A program made the position numbers and the translations under genes. A stretch of 50,786 nt of DNA, from positions 263,167 to 313,952 of the forward strand of contig BFEA01000639.1 in the NCBI GenBank assembly GCA_003427395.1, given 5' to 3'. Each line of letters opens with the position of its first letter. The stretch's first letter is position 1. Positions 10,042-18,852 of the stretch are shown piece after piece. The notes beneath the pieces are model-generated. The model made no database searches. It was not told the DNA's origin and was given only the letters and a program-made list of their open reading frames with translations. This stretch comes from Chara braunii. Taxonomy: Eukaryota > Streptophyta > Charophyceae > Charales > Characeae.

Positions 10042-10074
10042 GAGGGTACTACCTTCTTCCCCCGAATACAACGT
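10042..10074. mobile_element. Half copy of the 9785 foldback
   Basis: CTACCTTCTTCCCCCGAATA followed by CAACGT matches one terminal part of the palindrome. The rest of the arm is missing. It sits beside hairpin-2 text of the SINE-like family (GCTCCGCACCAATAGACTGGAGC, 10015-10037). Confidence 0.7.
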
Positions 10075-10230
10075 ATTGACCTTACCATTCCAATGAGAAC
10101 ACTATCAGAATTTCCGGATTCCTTTCCCCCTGCAGGACTGGCCTTGGTTCCCAGATCTTGGTTTATGCCGGACTCGGAATAACAACGCCAATATTCCCCT
10201 TCTTTAAAAAAAAAGAAAAAAAAAAAAAAA

Positions 10231-10313
10231 CGGTCATTATAGCTGTATGTAGACTGTAAGATACCGCAAATACAGCTATAATGACCGTACGTTGTATTCG
10301 GGGGAAGAAGGGA
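10231..10313. mobile_element. Truncated copy of the 9785 foldback
   Basis: It has the inner arm CGGTCATTATAGCTGTAT, a 20-bp loop, and the complete right arm to GGGGGAAGAAGGGAG. It is preceded by an A-rich tract where the left outer arm should be. A long G run (about 10314-10327) and a long A run (about 10343-10373) follow. Confidence 0.8.
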
Positions 10314-10340
10314 GGGGGGGGGGGGGTTTAACACCCTGGA

Positions 10341-10374
<34 letters not shown>

Positions 10375-10375
<1 letters not shown>

Positions 10376-11453
10376 ACTAGGGGGGGATGCTCTTACCACT
10401 CTGCCACGTGACCTAAGCAGGTTAAAAAAAAAAAAAAAAAAGAGAGAGAGAGAGAAAGAGAGAGATCGAAGGTCAGAAGTGAGAATCCATGAAAGTCAAA
10501 CCTTGGTACTGGGCCCCATTTTGTTAGAATAAGCAAAAAAAGGTAATTTAAAAAAGAAAGCTTGGCCCAGGTTGAACTTCTAGATTTCAAAAGGATTGAA
10601 GTGTTTCTAAAAATTTAATGTAGAAATTGCAAGAGAAGACATCGCTAGGTAGTAGTAGGAACGGCATCGTCGACGATCACGATCGGCGTTAACATTACCA
10701 TGATCATAATCATCGTCAGCATAATCGCAATTATAATAAATTAAATGAGCCTATGTGTAAAAAAAACCTAAAACAAAACACATAAATCATGTCTAATGTG
10801 GAAAAAGAGAACAGATTGTCGAGCTGCCGCCTTTGTACGTATTTCTCCACAAAATGCTGACGAGGACTGTACCAGGAGGGGAAAAAAAAAAAAAAAAAAA
10901 AAAACCAGGATGATGAAGACACCAGCAGAGCAATTAAACAAAAAAGAAAGCAAGAAATGATGAAGGTACCAGCTAAGCAACTCACCAACCTGAGGTGGCT
11001 CATTGTAAGGTTTGGCCTTCTGAATCAGCACCTCACCCCCACCTCCACCTCTCCTCTCTCCTCTCTCCTACCCTTCTTCCCCCTTTTTTTCTCAAAACAC
11101 GAATTAGCACACTCTTATATAATTCTTTGCTTATAATTGGATGTTCACCATACATAATCAGGGGATTTTTTTTGTACGTACTTCATTCAGGAGGTTGTTT
11201 ATGTCCCCTACAGGCCCAGAAAGAGCTGCCAGCAATTCAGTCTTCAGAGGTTCTGCTTCTTTTTTTCTTTTTGTCTTTTTGCCCTGCTTGTCACCAAATC
11301 CAGAGGAATGTGGTCGTACTGTAGTACTACATACGCCCTGGATCCGCTACCCAACATTCTGAATGTACCCCTGGAACTGGTATCATGACATGATTAGGAA
11401 TGTGTTGGGATTGTTACCAGTTTCATCCAAATGTATCTATCCAGTCGCCGGGG

Positions 11454-11454
<1 letters not shown>
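10375..11454. other. About 1 kb without a recognisable gene
   Basis: On the minus strand, 10384-10410 reads GTGGCAGAGTGGTAAGAGCA, a good tRNA A-box/D-arm, but no matching B-box is nearby. Long A-runs lie at 10423-10441 and 10883-10903. Other ORFs here read through A/T runs and look spurious. Confidence 0.4.
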
Positions 11455-11456
<2 letters not shown>

Positions 11457-11503
<47 letters not shown>

Positions 11504-11508
11504 CGTCA

Positions 11509-11539
<31 letters not shown>

Positions 11540-11653
11540 AAATATATAACAGTTTGTCACAGCCCCTTGTTTGTTGTCTTCTTCTCTCTCTCTGCCTACG
11601 GTTTACCGGGCAGTTCTGTTTGTGACGATATATATATATATATATATATACAG
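11457..11653. repeat. (TA)n microsatellites
   Basis: Three TA arrays lie at about 11457-11504, 11510-11550 and 11628-11651, separated by unique sequence. The Tyr/Ile-rich ORF over them is a by-product. Confidence 0.95.
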
Positions 11654-11840
11654 TCGAGGTACATGTTGAATGTTGTGTACAGGAGTGAGGCCCATATTAT
11701 GTATGATAGGGTAGGACCAGGTCCAGTTAGAGCAAGATTGGACGGACGAACAGGACATCTACGACCGCGCATGTGGCAGAAGACAGCAGCTTCAACCACA
11801 AGGGAATTCGCTGACTCAGCATTTGTCTGCTGAATCTTTT

Positions 11841-12001
11841 TTTTCACTTTTTTTTTTTTTTTTTTCTTAAAGCTCTTATGTAAGGCCTCTACCCCAGCGG
11901 CGGTAACAGAGCCACTGGCCACTGGAATTGAAGCCTTGGCTGCTGGGCTGCTCGATCAATTGGTGGGGAGCGGCACCTGCTGGAAATCGGGCCCAGCAGC
12001 G
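11841..12001 (-). mobile_element. Two-hairpin SINE-like copy, minus strand
   Basis: Read on the minus strand, CGCTGCTGGGCCCGATTTCC and AGCAGGTGCCGCTCCCCACC precede CAATTGATCGAGC. After ~80 bp of tail comes a long A-rich tract (T-rich on plus, 11838-11867). Hairpin 2 (GCTCC...) is decayed. Confidence 0.6.
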
Positions 12002-12270
12002 TGTGAATACAATGCTTTTCTTTCATTTGTTTATGGGGCTATGGCCATTGTGCTTCATGCCCTTGGAGCCCCTTTTTACCCACGGAGCATTATAATCAGC
12101 AGGGAAAAAGAAAGACCCCCAAAGAAGTGAGAAAAAAAAGAAAACTGAAGACCCTTGCTAGAGCCAGCGGGCAGGGATTCCGAAGCGAAGGAACACTATC
12201 AGGCAACCTGGGCTGGAATGCACAAAAGCACAAAATTACGCAAAACGTCCAAGACAAAATTGGACAAGAC

Positions 12271-12335
12271 ATGGTAGCCCAGTGGGTTCGAGCTCTGGCA
12301 CTACAATGGGGAGGTTGCGAGTTCGATTCTGTCGG
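12271..12335 (+). mobile_element. tRNA-derived SINE head
   Basis: TAGCCCAGTGGG (12275-12286) is a full match to the RNA polymerase III A-box consensus. GAGTTCGATTC (12319-12329) is a close B-box, 32 nt downstream, the spacing seen in tRNA genes. The acceptor and T stems do not close, so I read it as a SINE promoter, not a tRNA gene. The 3' end of the element is not clear. Confidence 0.6.
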
Positions 12336-12589
12336 CGCTCAACCTCGCTTGCACGCGATTAGTTGGTGTGCTAGGTTGGCACCCCACGTGTTTGTCCCCC
12401 AGGCAAGTCATCTATTACAGAGATATTTCGGACGCAGGCAGGGATGTTGCGGTGCGATTGATCATGTAGTTGGTTACCTTAGGGCTGTACTTTCTGGGAA
12501 AGGGCTGCAGGTGGGACAGAATAGGGGTTCCAGTTAATGGGAGAGATTAGGCAGGAGGGTCCCAAGGTAGGGCCTTCATGGCGATAGAC

Positions 12590-12698
12590 CAGAGTAGGCC
12601 AAGTTGATGACAGAGGTAAGGGGAAACGGATGGTGACCTAGAACATACTGATGACCAAGCCCGGTGATGGCTCAGGGGGAACCTGTAGTAGTGGCTGT

Positions 12699-12729
<31 letters not shown>

Positions 12730-12918
12730 GAAGAATTAGCCCCATGTCCATGTGTAAACCCTCTATCCCGGTGGTACGAGAACCGTCAGGAAGTAGGGTC
12801 ACATGGTGGTGGGAATGTCTGCTTCTCATGTTGATAAACAGACGAGAGTAGGTCTAGTTGGTGACGAGGAGCGGACGGTGGCCTAGAACATACTAATGAC
12901 GGAGACCATGGCTGCTCT
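12590..12918. repeat. Diverged direct repeat enclosing a poly(T)-led insert
   Basis: The text GAGTAGGNCNAGTTGRTGAC...GGTGRCCTAGAACATACTRATGAC occurs at about 12592-12655 and again at 12845-12900. Between them is a T29 tract (12701-12729) followed by ~100 bp, which reads on the minus strand as a small poly(A)-tailed retroposon. Confidence 0.5.
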
Positions 12919-13004
12919 GGGTGATAATTGCACACAACCAAAACAGCTGGAAGGGTCTAGTTGGTGACCAACTGTGGGAGGACTGGTATCTGTAGCCCCT
13001 GCTA

Positions 13005-13577
13005 TGGGCACTATGTGATTTTTGGGAGAGGACTGGTATCTGTAGCCCCTGTTCCTTGGATTCGAACCGGTTACCTATCTTTGGTAATTTCTTAGTTCTG
13101 CGGCTTGGTGTAGCACTAGGCTTGGACCGGTATTTACCTTTGGTTTTGTAGACTTTCGGAATCGAGCCGGTTACCTGACTCCGGGATGTTTGTAACTATT
13201 GTAATACTGGGCATGTATCTAGACTAGATGGTAGCATTTAGGGTATTTGACCTGGGTAGCCGAAGCACGGTACTGTCGGGCCCGTTTCTAGGGTCTTCGA
13301 GATATGACGTGTTGTAGACTTATATATAGTATAGTTCGGTTAATTGTTCTGTCCTGCGCTAGGTAGCGGTAGTGTGACCCCTGATGAAGCCGGACAGGCG
13401 ACCGGCAGAAACACGGTGTTGGGTCTAATCGCCTGGCATCGCTATGCTTAATGATGTTATCTTTCGATAATACCTGCGCTCCATTTCTTTTTCTTCTTGT
13501 CTCGTCCTGAGTGGTTTGCTTTGCATTCTGCTTTCGTGTTTAAACCTATGTTTGAATGATTGACTGATGATTACTTC
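13005..13577 (+). repeat. 5' pseudo-LTR of the Penelope-like element
   Basis: It matches 18211-18783 base for base in register with about 24 substitutions, many of them C/T or G/A. It contains the hammerhead at 13376-13425. On the minus strand it also contains a perfect polymerase III B-box (GGTTCGAATCC, 13058-13068). Confidence 0.95.
13376..13425 (+). ncRNA. Type I hammerhead ribozyme in the 5' pseudo-LTR
   Basis: All core elements are present in order. The stem I 5' strand is GACCC (13376-13380), followed by CTGATGA (13381-13387). Stem II is GCCGG...CCGGC with loop ACAGGCGA. Then come GAAA (13408-13411) and a very short stem III, ACAC/GTGT. The cleavage triplet is GTT, with the cut predicted after 13420. 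The stem I 3' strand GGGTC (13421-13425) pairs perfectly with GACCC. One oddity is an A-A apposition at positions 10.1/11.1 next to the core. Hammerheads with tiny stem III are a known feature of Penelope-like elements. Confidence 0.85.
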
Positions 13578-13751
13578 ATTAGTACACGTATGAACCAACG
13601 TAGAAATTATACTACGGATGTGTGAATGCGAGTTATCATCTCGTTCATCTAGTTCATCTCGTATTTAGTTTATCTCTATCTTTTTATCTCGTCTATTTCT
13701 ATCTTGTGTTGTGTAGTCGGTATTTCCTAGTTATCTGTCTCATTTGTTACT

Positions 13752-15236
13752 ATGGAGCGTCCACTGTGCCACTATTGTCAACGTCCTGGTCATTTTATTC
13801 GCGATTGCCGAACTCGGATGAGGGATTCGGAACAACGACCTAGGCAAGCTGGCAATAACCAAGCTTCGTCATCTGGAAGTCCGTCAGCTCAAAGGGCTTT
13901 GGTCCCCTATCAAGCTCCTTCCAACGATGTCAGGAACCATCATTCATTTGGTGGCAATGGAGGCGGTAGCAATGGAGGCTATGGAGGAGGCTATGGAGGA
14001 TCGGGAGACTACGAAAATTATCAACGGCCATGGTCGTCCGACTATAATGATAGGAATGGGAAAGTAGAGAAGATGTGGAGTTGGATGGCTGAGGAAATCG
14101 AAGAGAGACAGCGATTGAAAAGGGAGAAGGAAGAGAATAAGAGGAAGGAAGAGGAAGAGAGAAGACGTGCAGAAGCTGAAGAGAAACGTCTTGCTGAAAT
14201 CAAGGACAAGGACGAGTTTAAGGCAAGCATTGGAAAAATGGTCGAAACGCAAATGCATTCTGTATGCGAGGAGGTTCTTGGCAAGAAGGGAAGTCAAGGG
14301 GAGCAGCCTGTCCTTCCTACGACCATAGAAATTCGGAGGCGCACTGCCAGTACTGAGGCTGAGGGCAAAACGATCTCCGAATCTGACTCTTTGCTTGCGA
14401 AAGACGAAGAGATAGCAAGGCTGAAGCAGGCTGTTGCAGATATGCAGAGGTTGTCACGACAACCTCAAGTGGTCCAGCAGGAGCAAGAGTTGACCGCGTT
14501 ACGACTTGACAACCAACACCTGATTCAGGACGTTATCTGCCTGAAAGAGCAAGTTGGTGAGCTTGTGAAACTGACCAAGTCGGGCGGGAGTGCTGTTGTC
14601 GTGGGGATGACATCTGCGAAGGAGAAAGGCAAGGCTATCCATACCCCTACCGCCGGCGACTACGTCAAGCTATCTGACGCATACAGAAGACTACGGGATG
14701 ATAGGGACATGGCGGAGAGGGAGGTTCAAGACTTGAAAGAGAGAATCAACAGGATTAGCTCTTCAAGGGGTACTCCTGCAAGTGCTAAGAGGAAAAGGAT
14801 TATGAGGAAGAGCATTTCACCGCCCTCTAATCTACGTATCAGATTGAGTAAGGCGGGCAGTCCTGTGACAGCCGGGGGTAGTGGAAATGGGACCCATGAG
14901 GGTCTTAAGTTCGTCAAGCTGAGGAATGAAACGCGGGATGATTTCAATAAACGCGTCTGTGCGGAGCTCTCAAAGCTGAAGAAGAAGGATATTGAGAGGC
15001 TGTGTGCCGAAGAGCAGCTGGAGTACGCGACCATCGGATCGTCGGCTGCGGTCATTGCGGATGTCTATACGAATCGTGCCTTTGGTAAGGTAAGTGATGG
15101 CACTAAGCAACCCGAGGATTCCAAACATCGGATGACTTGGCTGGCAGCAGCCATAGGGACGAGGATGAGGAAGTTACGGCTGGCGATTGCTAGGGTCTGT
15201 CACCGAGAGTTGGTGAACTACGCAATTTGGCTCTAG
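13752..15236 (+). CDS. Penelope-element ORF1: CCHC zinc-knuckle, coiled-coil protein, 494 aa
   Basis: The frame is intact from ATG to TAG. Residues 6-19 form a CCHC knuckle (C6-x2-C9-x4-H14-x4-C19), the nucleic-acid-binding motif of Gag-like proteins. Residues ~66-86 are Gly-rich. Residues ~103-160 are a charged K/E/R-rich helix, and ~210-275 and ~305-340 look like further coiled coil. A basic patch (KRKRIMRK) lies near residue 350. The likely role is RNA binding and multimerisation of the element's ribonucleoprotein, inferred by analogy. The gene ends at 15236, overlapping in another frame the open frame that encodes GIY-YIG. A near-identical short piece of its 3' end occurs at 24354-24411, so the element is multicopy. 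Confidence 0.8.
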   Translation: MERPLCHYCQRPGHFIRDCRTRMRDSEQRPRQAGNNQASSSGSPSAQRALVPYQAPSNDVRNHHSFGGNGGGSNGGYGGGYGGSGDYENYQRPWSSDYNDRNGKVEKMWSWMAEEIEERQRLKREKEENKRKEEEERRRAEAEEKRLAEIKDKDEFKASIGKMVETQMHSVCEEVLGKKGSQGEQPVLPTTIEIRRRTASTEAEGKTISESDSLLAKDEEIARLKQAVADMQRLSRQPQVVQQEQELTALRLDNQHLIQDVICLKEQVGELVKLTKSGGSAVVVGMTSAKEKGKAIHTPTAGDYVKLSDAYRRLRDDRDMAEREVQDLKERINRISSSRGTPASAKRKRIMRKSISPPSNLRIRLSKAGSPVTAGGSGNGTHEGLKFVKLRNETRDDFNKRVCAELSKLKKKDIERLCAEEQLEYATIGSSAAVIADVYTNRAFGKVSDGTKQPEDSKHRMTWLAAAIGTRMRKLRLAIARVCHRELVNYAIWL

Positions 15237-15874
15237 CCTGTACAGATGCACGAGATAGTACGAGACTGCAACGTGACAGCACCATTGATGGTGTCTTTAG
15301 GATTACAGTCATTATTCTTATTCTTCTTCGGCAATTTCCCTGGTGTGATAAACTTATTCCATTCTTGCGCTATTTATTCTCTATTCGTTATGATTTCACG
15401 ACCTGTCCGGGCCCTCTGGTGTATGTACTTGTATCCCCGTGGTGCAAACACGTGTATGTTGGTTGTTCCTCGCGAGCTTTGGGTCATAGGTGGAAGGAGC
15501 ATTTGTATCGCTTGAATTCTGTGCACAGTCCTGCTGCTAGGAATCATCGGCTTTACAGATGGCTAAGACGGGAAAGAATTAGTGGTTATGTGGCGATACC
15601 TATTGCTGTAACTGACTTGGGTCAGCTCCTGTCTATTGAATCTTATTTTATTCGTGTTTTTAATCCATTCTTGAATTCAATCCCTGCCTTGGGTAAAAGA
15701 CGAGAGAGAAGGAAGAAGCGACCGGGAAAGCATGAGAGACTACAACAGAAGAAGACTTGTAGGCTGGTAGAACACCTCGATAGCACGGAGCATAATACTT
15801 TTGTTCTTTTTCGATCTGAGGATGGTTTTACTTCGACTAGCCTGCGATGTGTTCTCGATAAGTGTTTTCAGTGA
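15227..15874 (+). CDS. GIY-YIG endonuclease domain of the Penelope-like element
   Basis: This open frame has a GIY-YIG nuclease core: VYV (65-67) and VYVGCS (76-81) stand for GIY and YIG. The catalytic Arg is R88 in HRWKEH and the metal-binding Glu is E138 in SIESYFI. PFLN (147-150) supplies the conserved Asn region. A basic tail (KRRERRKKRPGKH) follows. The frame has no ATG at all (the track start is TTG), so it needs readthrough or frameshift from ORF1, splicing, or a lost start. In this family the domain nicks target DNA for target-primed reverse transcription. The frame stops at TGA 15872-15874. A second in-frame TGA lies at 15928-15930, just before the RT frame. Confidence 0.75.
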   Translation: MALACTDARDSTRLQRDSTIDGVFRITVIILILLRQFPWCDKLIPFLRYLFSIRYDFTTCPGPLVYVLVSPWCKHVYVGCSSRALGHRWKEHLYRLNSVHSPAARNHRLYRWLRRERISGYVAIPIAVTDLGQLLSIESYFIRVFNPFLNSIPALGKRRERRKKRPGKHERLQQKKTCRLVEHLDSTEHNTFVLFRSEDGFTSTSLRCVLDKCFQ

Positions 15875-15934
15875 TATGTTGGAAGGACGTCGGCTCGTTG
15901 TCTTGGTGGCGATGTTCTGACTGAAAAATGAAAA

Positions 15935-17515
15935 GTGTTAAAACGCTGTTACGGATCTTCCGTGATTCGAATTGGCGAAAGAGTTGAGCTTCTAAAACAC
16001 TGTAGGAAGTCGTTGGTCTCAGGGGTAGTGCTGTTTTTCGAAGTTATCTCGAGATTCTGCTCGCGTTTCGAAAAGTATAAGAGTACCTTGGGAAAACTGC
16101 TGAGCTGCCCTGCCTCTTGCAGGAAACTCTATCTTGAGCCACTTGATAGGCTCGTCTATCCGTACAACTGTGTTAGATGTTTCTCAAGGAGAGAGAGTCG
16201 TGTGAAGCTGAGAGCGATATTAGCTCGGCTTTTCAAAAATAAGTTTTTCAAAAATAAGTTATCTATCAACATTAGGATTAGGGTTATTATTAGGATTCCA
16301 TTTGACGACACTCTTTGTAAAAAACGAATTCGTGACGTGTGTTTTTTCGCCATACGACGCTCTTCTGTTCGGGAACCCTTGAAACATGTTATTTGCAGAA
16401 AACTGAGGATTGTGCGGTGTAGGAATAAGTCTGTGGGGGACTTACTTCATAATTTTAGAGTTTCATCACGACAACGAGTCTCTTCTTGCAATTGTCAGCA
16501 GTCCGACTTACCTACTAAGGATGGACATGTGTCCTTTAGATTTAGCGAAATTGAATGGTTGTCGGACATTGTTAAAAATAGCAAGAACGTTTTGTTTCCG
16601 GGTTTGCGACGTAATCGGGCAACTCTCCGTCTCAACATTCTTGAAGGACTTGGCAATATTCAGGGTGACACCACCATTTTTTATATTTCAGATAACGAAT
16701 TAAGTAGTTGTTTTAATCGCTGTCATGGACCAGGGTCGCCCGTTAAGAATGGATTATCTCAAGTTCGAGAGATGAAGAAGGAGTTGGAGGGGTTTGTGGT
16801 ATGTCCGATTGACCATAACTTTGGGGACTCGTATGTTTGTTGTCCGACAATCTACAGACAGGGCATGGAGACTCTGTTTATCAACAATGCAGGTTTTACG
16901 TCAGTTCGTATGCATGAGTCTAAGTTGATTGACTTCATGCATCAGAATTTGTCATCATCTGGACTTCAGCGTCATGTTCTGTTCAATCGTCGGGGTAAGA
17001 TCGGTAGAGCCTATTGCTTGCCTAAGCATAAAAATATCGCAAAATGACGACCTATTTGTCCCTCATTCTCGGACCCCCTAGTTCGACTTAGTAGAACTGT
17101 ATCTAAGTCTATTAATAAGCTGCTATGGGAATTACCTGAGGACTTGCATTTTAATTTGAGGTGTCCTAATGATATGATTGGTAGACTTGATACATTTAAT
17201 CGGTCGATTTGCCAAGACGAGCAGTTGATGTCGTCAAGTTTCGATATTAAGGAGATGTTTACTGCTTTGCCACATACTGTCATTATTAAAGCTACGGAAT
17301 GGTTGGTCAGTGTCTATGAAGAGAAAAGTTTTTCTGATGTTTTTGTAAAAAAGAGGGGTAAGGGTGCTCTGATTGGACGAAGGAAGGAGGCTCCTGCTGG
17401 ATTCCGACGTGTCAAGTTTTCTGTACTCTTAAATATGTTAACCTTCGACCTTGGCAACACATATGTTGTGGTTATTGAGGCACTCTTACAGCAGAACATA
17501 AGAATAACTAAGTAA
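15935..17515 (+). pseudogene. Penelope-like reverse transcriptase, N-terminal half, interrupted
   Basis: The frame is the same as the GIY-YIG ORF. The segment up to 17047 holds the RT N-terminal region, with a DHNFG...PTIYRQGM-like stretch and then YCLPKHK. An in-frame TGA at 17045-17047 cuts the motif exactly between KHKNIAK and RPICPS, where Penelope RTs read LPK.HK...RPI. The frame continues to 17515 through motif A (SSFDIKEMFTALPH), which retains the catalytic Asp. It ends at TAA in an AT-rich patch (17505-17557) that also shifts the frame. Apart from the TGA the coding sense is well preserved. Confidence 0.8.
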
Positions 17516-17558
17516 TTATCTATAATATAGTTCTAAAATATAGTAATTTATTTATTAT

Positions 17559-18167
17559 ATGGGTAAACCCTCCAGCCCGGGCTTAGCCTGTCTTCTGTGT
17601 GCGTTCAATGAACATGAGTTCATGACCCATCTGGGTCGGGAACGAAAATTTTTGTTTGGCATGAGATTAGCTGATGATGTGTCGGTCTTTTCGAAATATC
17701 AGAGAGGCTCTGTTTATGCTAGAATGATGGTTGCTAGTCGGTTACATGAATTTAGGAATTGCTGCGATAAGAACCTGATCCTTGAGCTTACCAGTACAAG
17801 CGAGGCGTGGGATTTTCTCGGCTGCGTTATCAAAGTTTTTTCGGATCCCTGTAGGGTGCTCTGTGCTGCAACCCATAAGAATGAGCGGTCTGTTATTCAT
17901 CAAGGCATTGTCTTTCAGAATTTACATGATTTTTCATCCTATTCGGACAAACAGCAGAAGATGTCGGTAATTACGGCTTGCCTACACAGGGCAAAAGCAC
18001 TTACCACGAAGCCTGGAGCGGAGGCTTGTTTCCTATTGACATTAAAAATGGAGCTGCAAATTAGAGATTTTCGTGACCTTTTCTTTGATCAACGTTTGAG
18101 GAACTTTTCAGCTCGTATGAATAACTGTTGGGACAATTGGGTTGCTTGTTTTGCTGGGTGGAGGTAG
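17559..18167 (+). pseudogene. Penelope-like reverse transcriptase, C-terminal half
   Basis: After the AT-rich patch, a different frame opens with MGKPSSPGLACLLC, the RT motif B (usually GxPMGSPxSPxLA). It continues with RLADDVSVF, motif C; the two catalytic Asp residues are intact, and the usual Tyr/Val before them is replaced by Ala. WDFLGCVIK matches motif D/E. A thumb-like region follows and ends at TAG 18165-18167, 44 bp before the 3' pseudo-LTR. The split from the upstream half is a frame change plus AT-rich insertion, so this copy is probably not autonomous. Confidence 0.8.
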
Positions 18168-18210
18168 CACTCTGTTGAAGTAGAAGGTAGTTGCCTCTAG
18201 CTTTGTTTGA

Positions 18211-18783
18211 TGGGCCCTATATGATTTTTGGGAGAGGACTGGTATCTGTAGCCTCTGTTCCTTGGATTCGAACCGGTTACCTATCTTTGGTGATTTCTTA
18301 GTTCTGTGGCTTGGTGTAGCCCTAGGCTTGGACCGGTATTTACCTTTGGTTTTGTAGACTTTCGGAATCGAGCCGGTTACCTGACTTCGGGATGTTTGTA
18401 ACTATTGTAATACTGGGCATGTATCTAAACTAGATGGTAGCATTTAGGGTATTTGACCTCGGTAGCCTAAGCACGGTACTGTCGGGCCCGTTTCTAGGGT
18501 CTTCGAGATATGACGTGTTGTAGACTTATATATAGTATAGTTCGATTAATTGTTCTGTCGTGCGCTAGGTAGCGGTAGTGTGACACCTGATGAAGCCGGA
18601 CAGGCGACCAGCAGAAACACGGTGTTGGGTTTAATCGCCTGGCATCACTGTGCTTAATGATGTTATCTTTCGATAATTCCTACGGTCGGTTTCTTCTTCT
18701 TCTTGTCTCATCCTGAGTGGTTTGCTTTGCATTCTGCTTTCGTGTTTAAACCTATGTTTGAATGATTGACTGATGATTACTTC
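18211..18783 (+). repeat. 3' pseudo-LTR of the Penelope-like element
   Basis: Direct repeat of 13005-13577 at constant offset 5,206 with no indel. It ends at ATTACTTC, after which the sequences diverge. Confidence 0.95.
18582..18631 (+). ncRNA. Type I hammerhead ribozyme in the 3' pseudo-LTR
   Basis: This is the second copy of the ribozyme: CTGATGA at 18587-18593, GAAA at 18614-18617, stem III ACAC/GTGT, and cleavage predicted after 18626. Stem I is weaker than in the 5' copy (GACAC against GGGTT, one mismatch and one G-T). Stem II is also weaker (GCCGG against CCAGC, one mismatch). The catalytic core bases are all conserved. Confidence 0.75.
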
Positions 18784-18799
18784 TTCAACTGTGGGGGGC

Positions 18800-18852
18800 T
18801 GCTCGGTTGGTTAGGCATGCAAGTGGCATTCAGGAGGTCATGGGCTTAACCC
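18800..18852 (+). mobile_element. tRNA-like SINE head
   Basis: TGCTCGGTTGGTTAGGCA (18800-18817) resembles a tRNA A-box and D-arm. GGGCTTAACCC (18842-18852) is a degenerate B-box 31 nt downstream. A (GT)n tract lies at about 18955-18979. It sits 17 bp after the Penelope element. The element's 3' end is not clear, perhaps near 19140. Confidence 0.45.

Larger units (their letters stand above)
13005..18783 (+). mobile_element. Penelope-like retroelement with N-terminal GIY-YIG, full length, decayed
   Basis: Direct repeats (pseudo-LTRs) of 573 bp flank an internal region of ~4.6 kb that encodes a zinc-knuckle ORF1, a GIY-YIG endonuclease and a Penelope-type reverse transcriptase, in that order. 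In canonical Penelope elements the GIY-YIG follows the RT; the reversed order is the permuted 'Chlamys'-type layout known from the green lineage. The two repeats align without any gap at a constant offset of 5,206 bp and differ at about two dozen sites. This copy is therefore not a fresh insertion. A 25-bp piece of pseudo-LTR text also occurs just upstream at 12976-13000. Family assignment rests on motifs I can see, plus known domain architecture. Confidence 0.88.

Noticed and set aside
11363-11833. 156-aa ORF rich in Tyr and Ile.
   Set aside because: It spans (TA)n arrays and has no domain elsewhere.
15087-15308. A perfect 5' splice site (AAG|GTAAGT at 15090) near the ORF1 end, with TTTAG at 15300 or ATTACAG at 15308 as acceptor, joining ORF1 to GIY-YIG.
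   Set aside because: None of the AG acceptors I could find between 15240 and 15310 puts ORF1 in frame with the GIY-YIG frame. The donor is conserved in the 24354 fragment, but that alone is not enough.
17505-17557. A mini-intron inside the Penelope RT.
   Set aside because: The patch is a low-complexity AT run without a plausible branch point. The GT...AG pairs available are ~22 nt apart and do not restore the frame.
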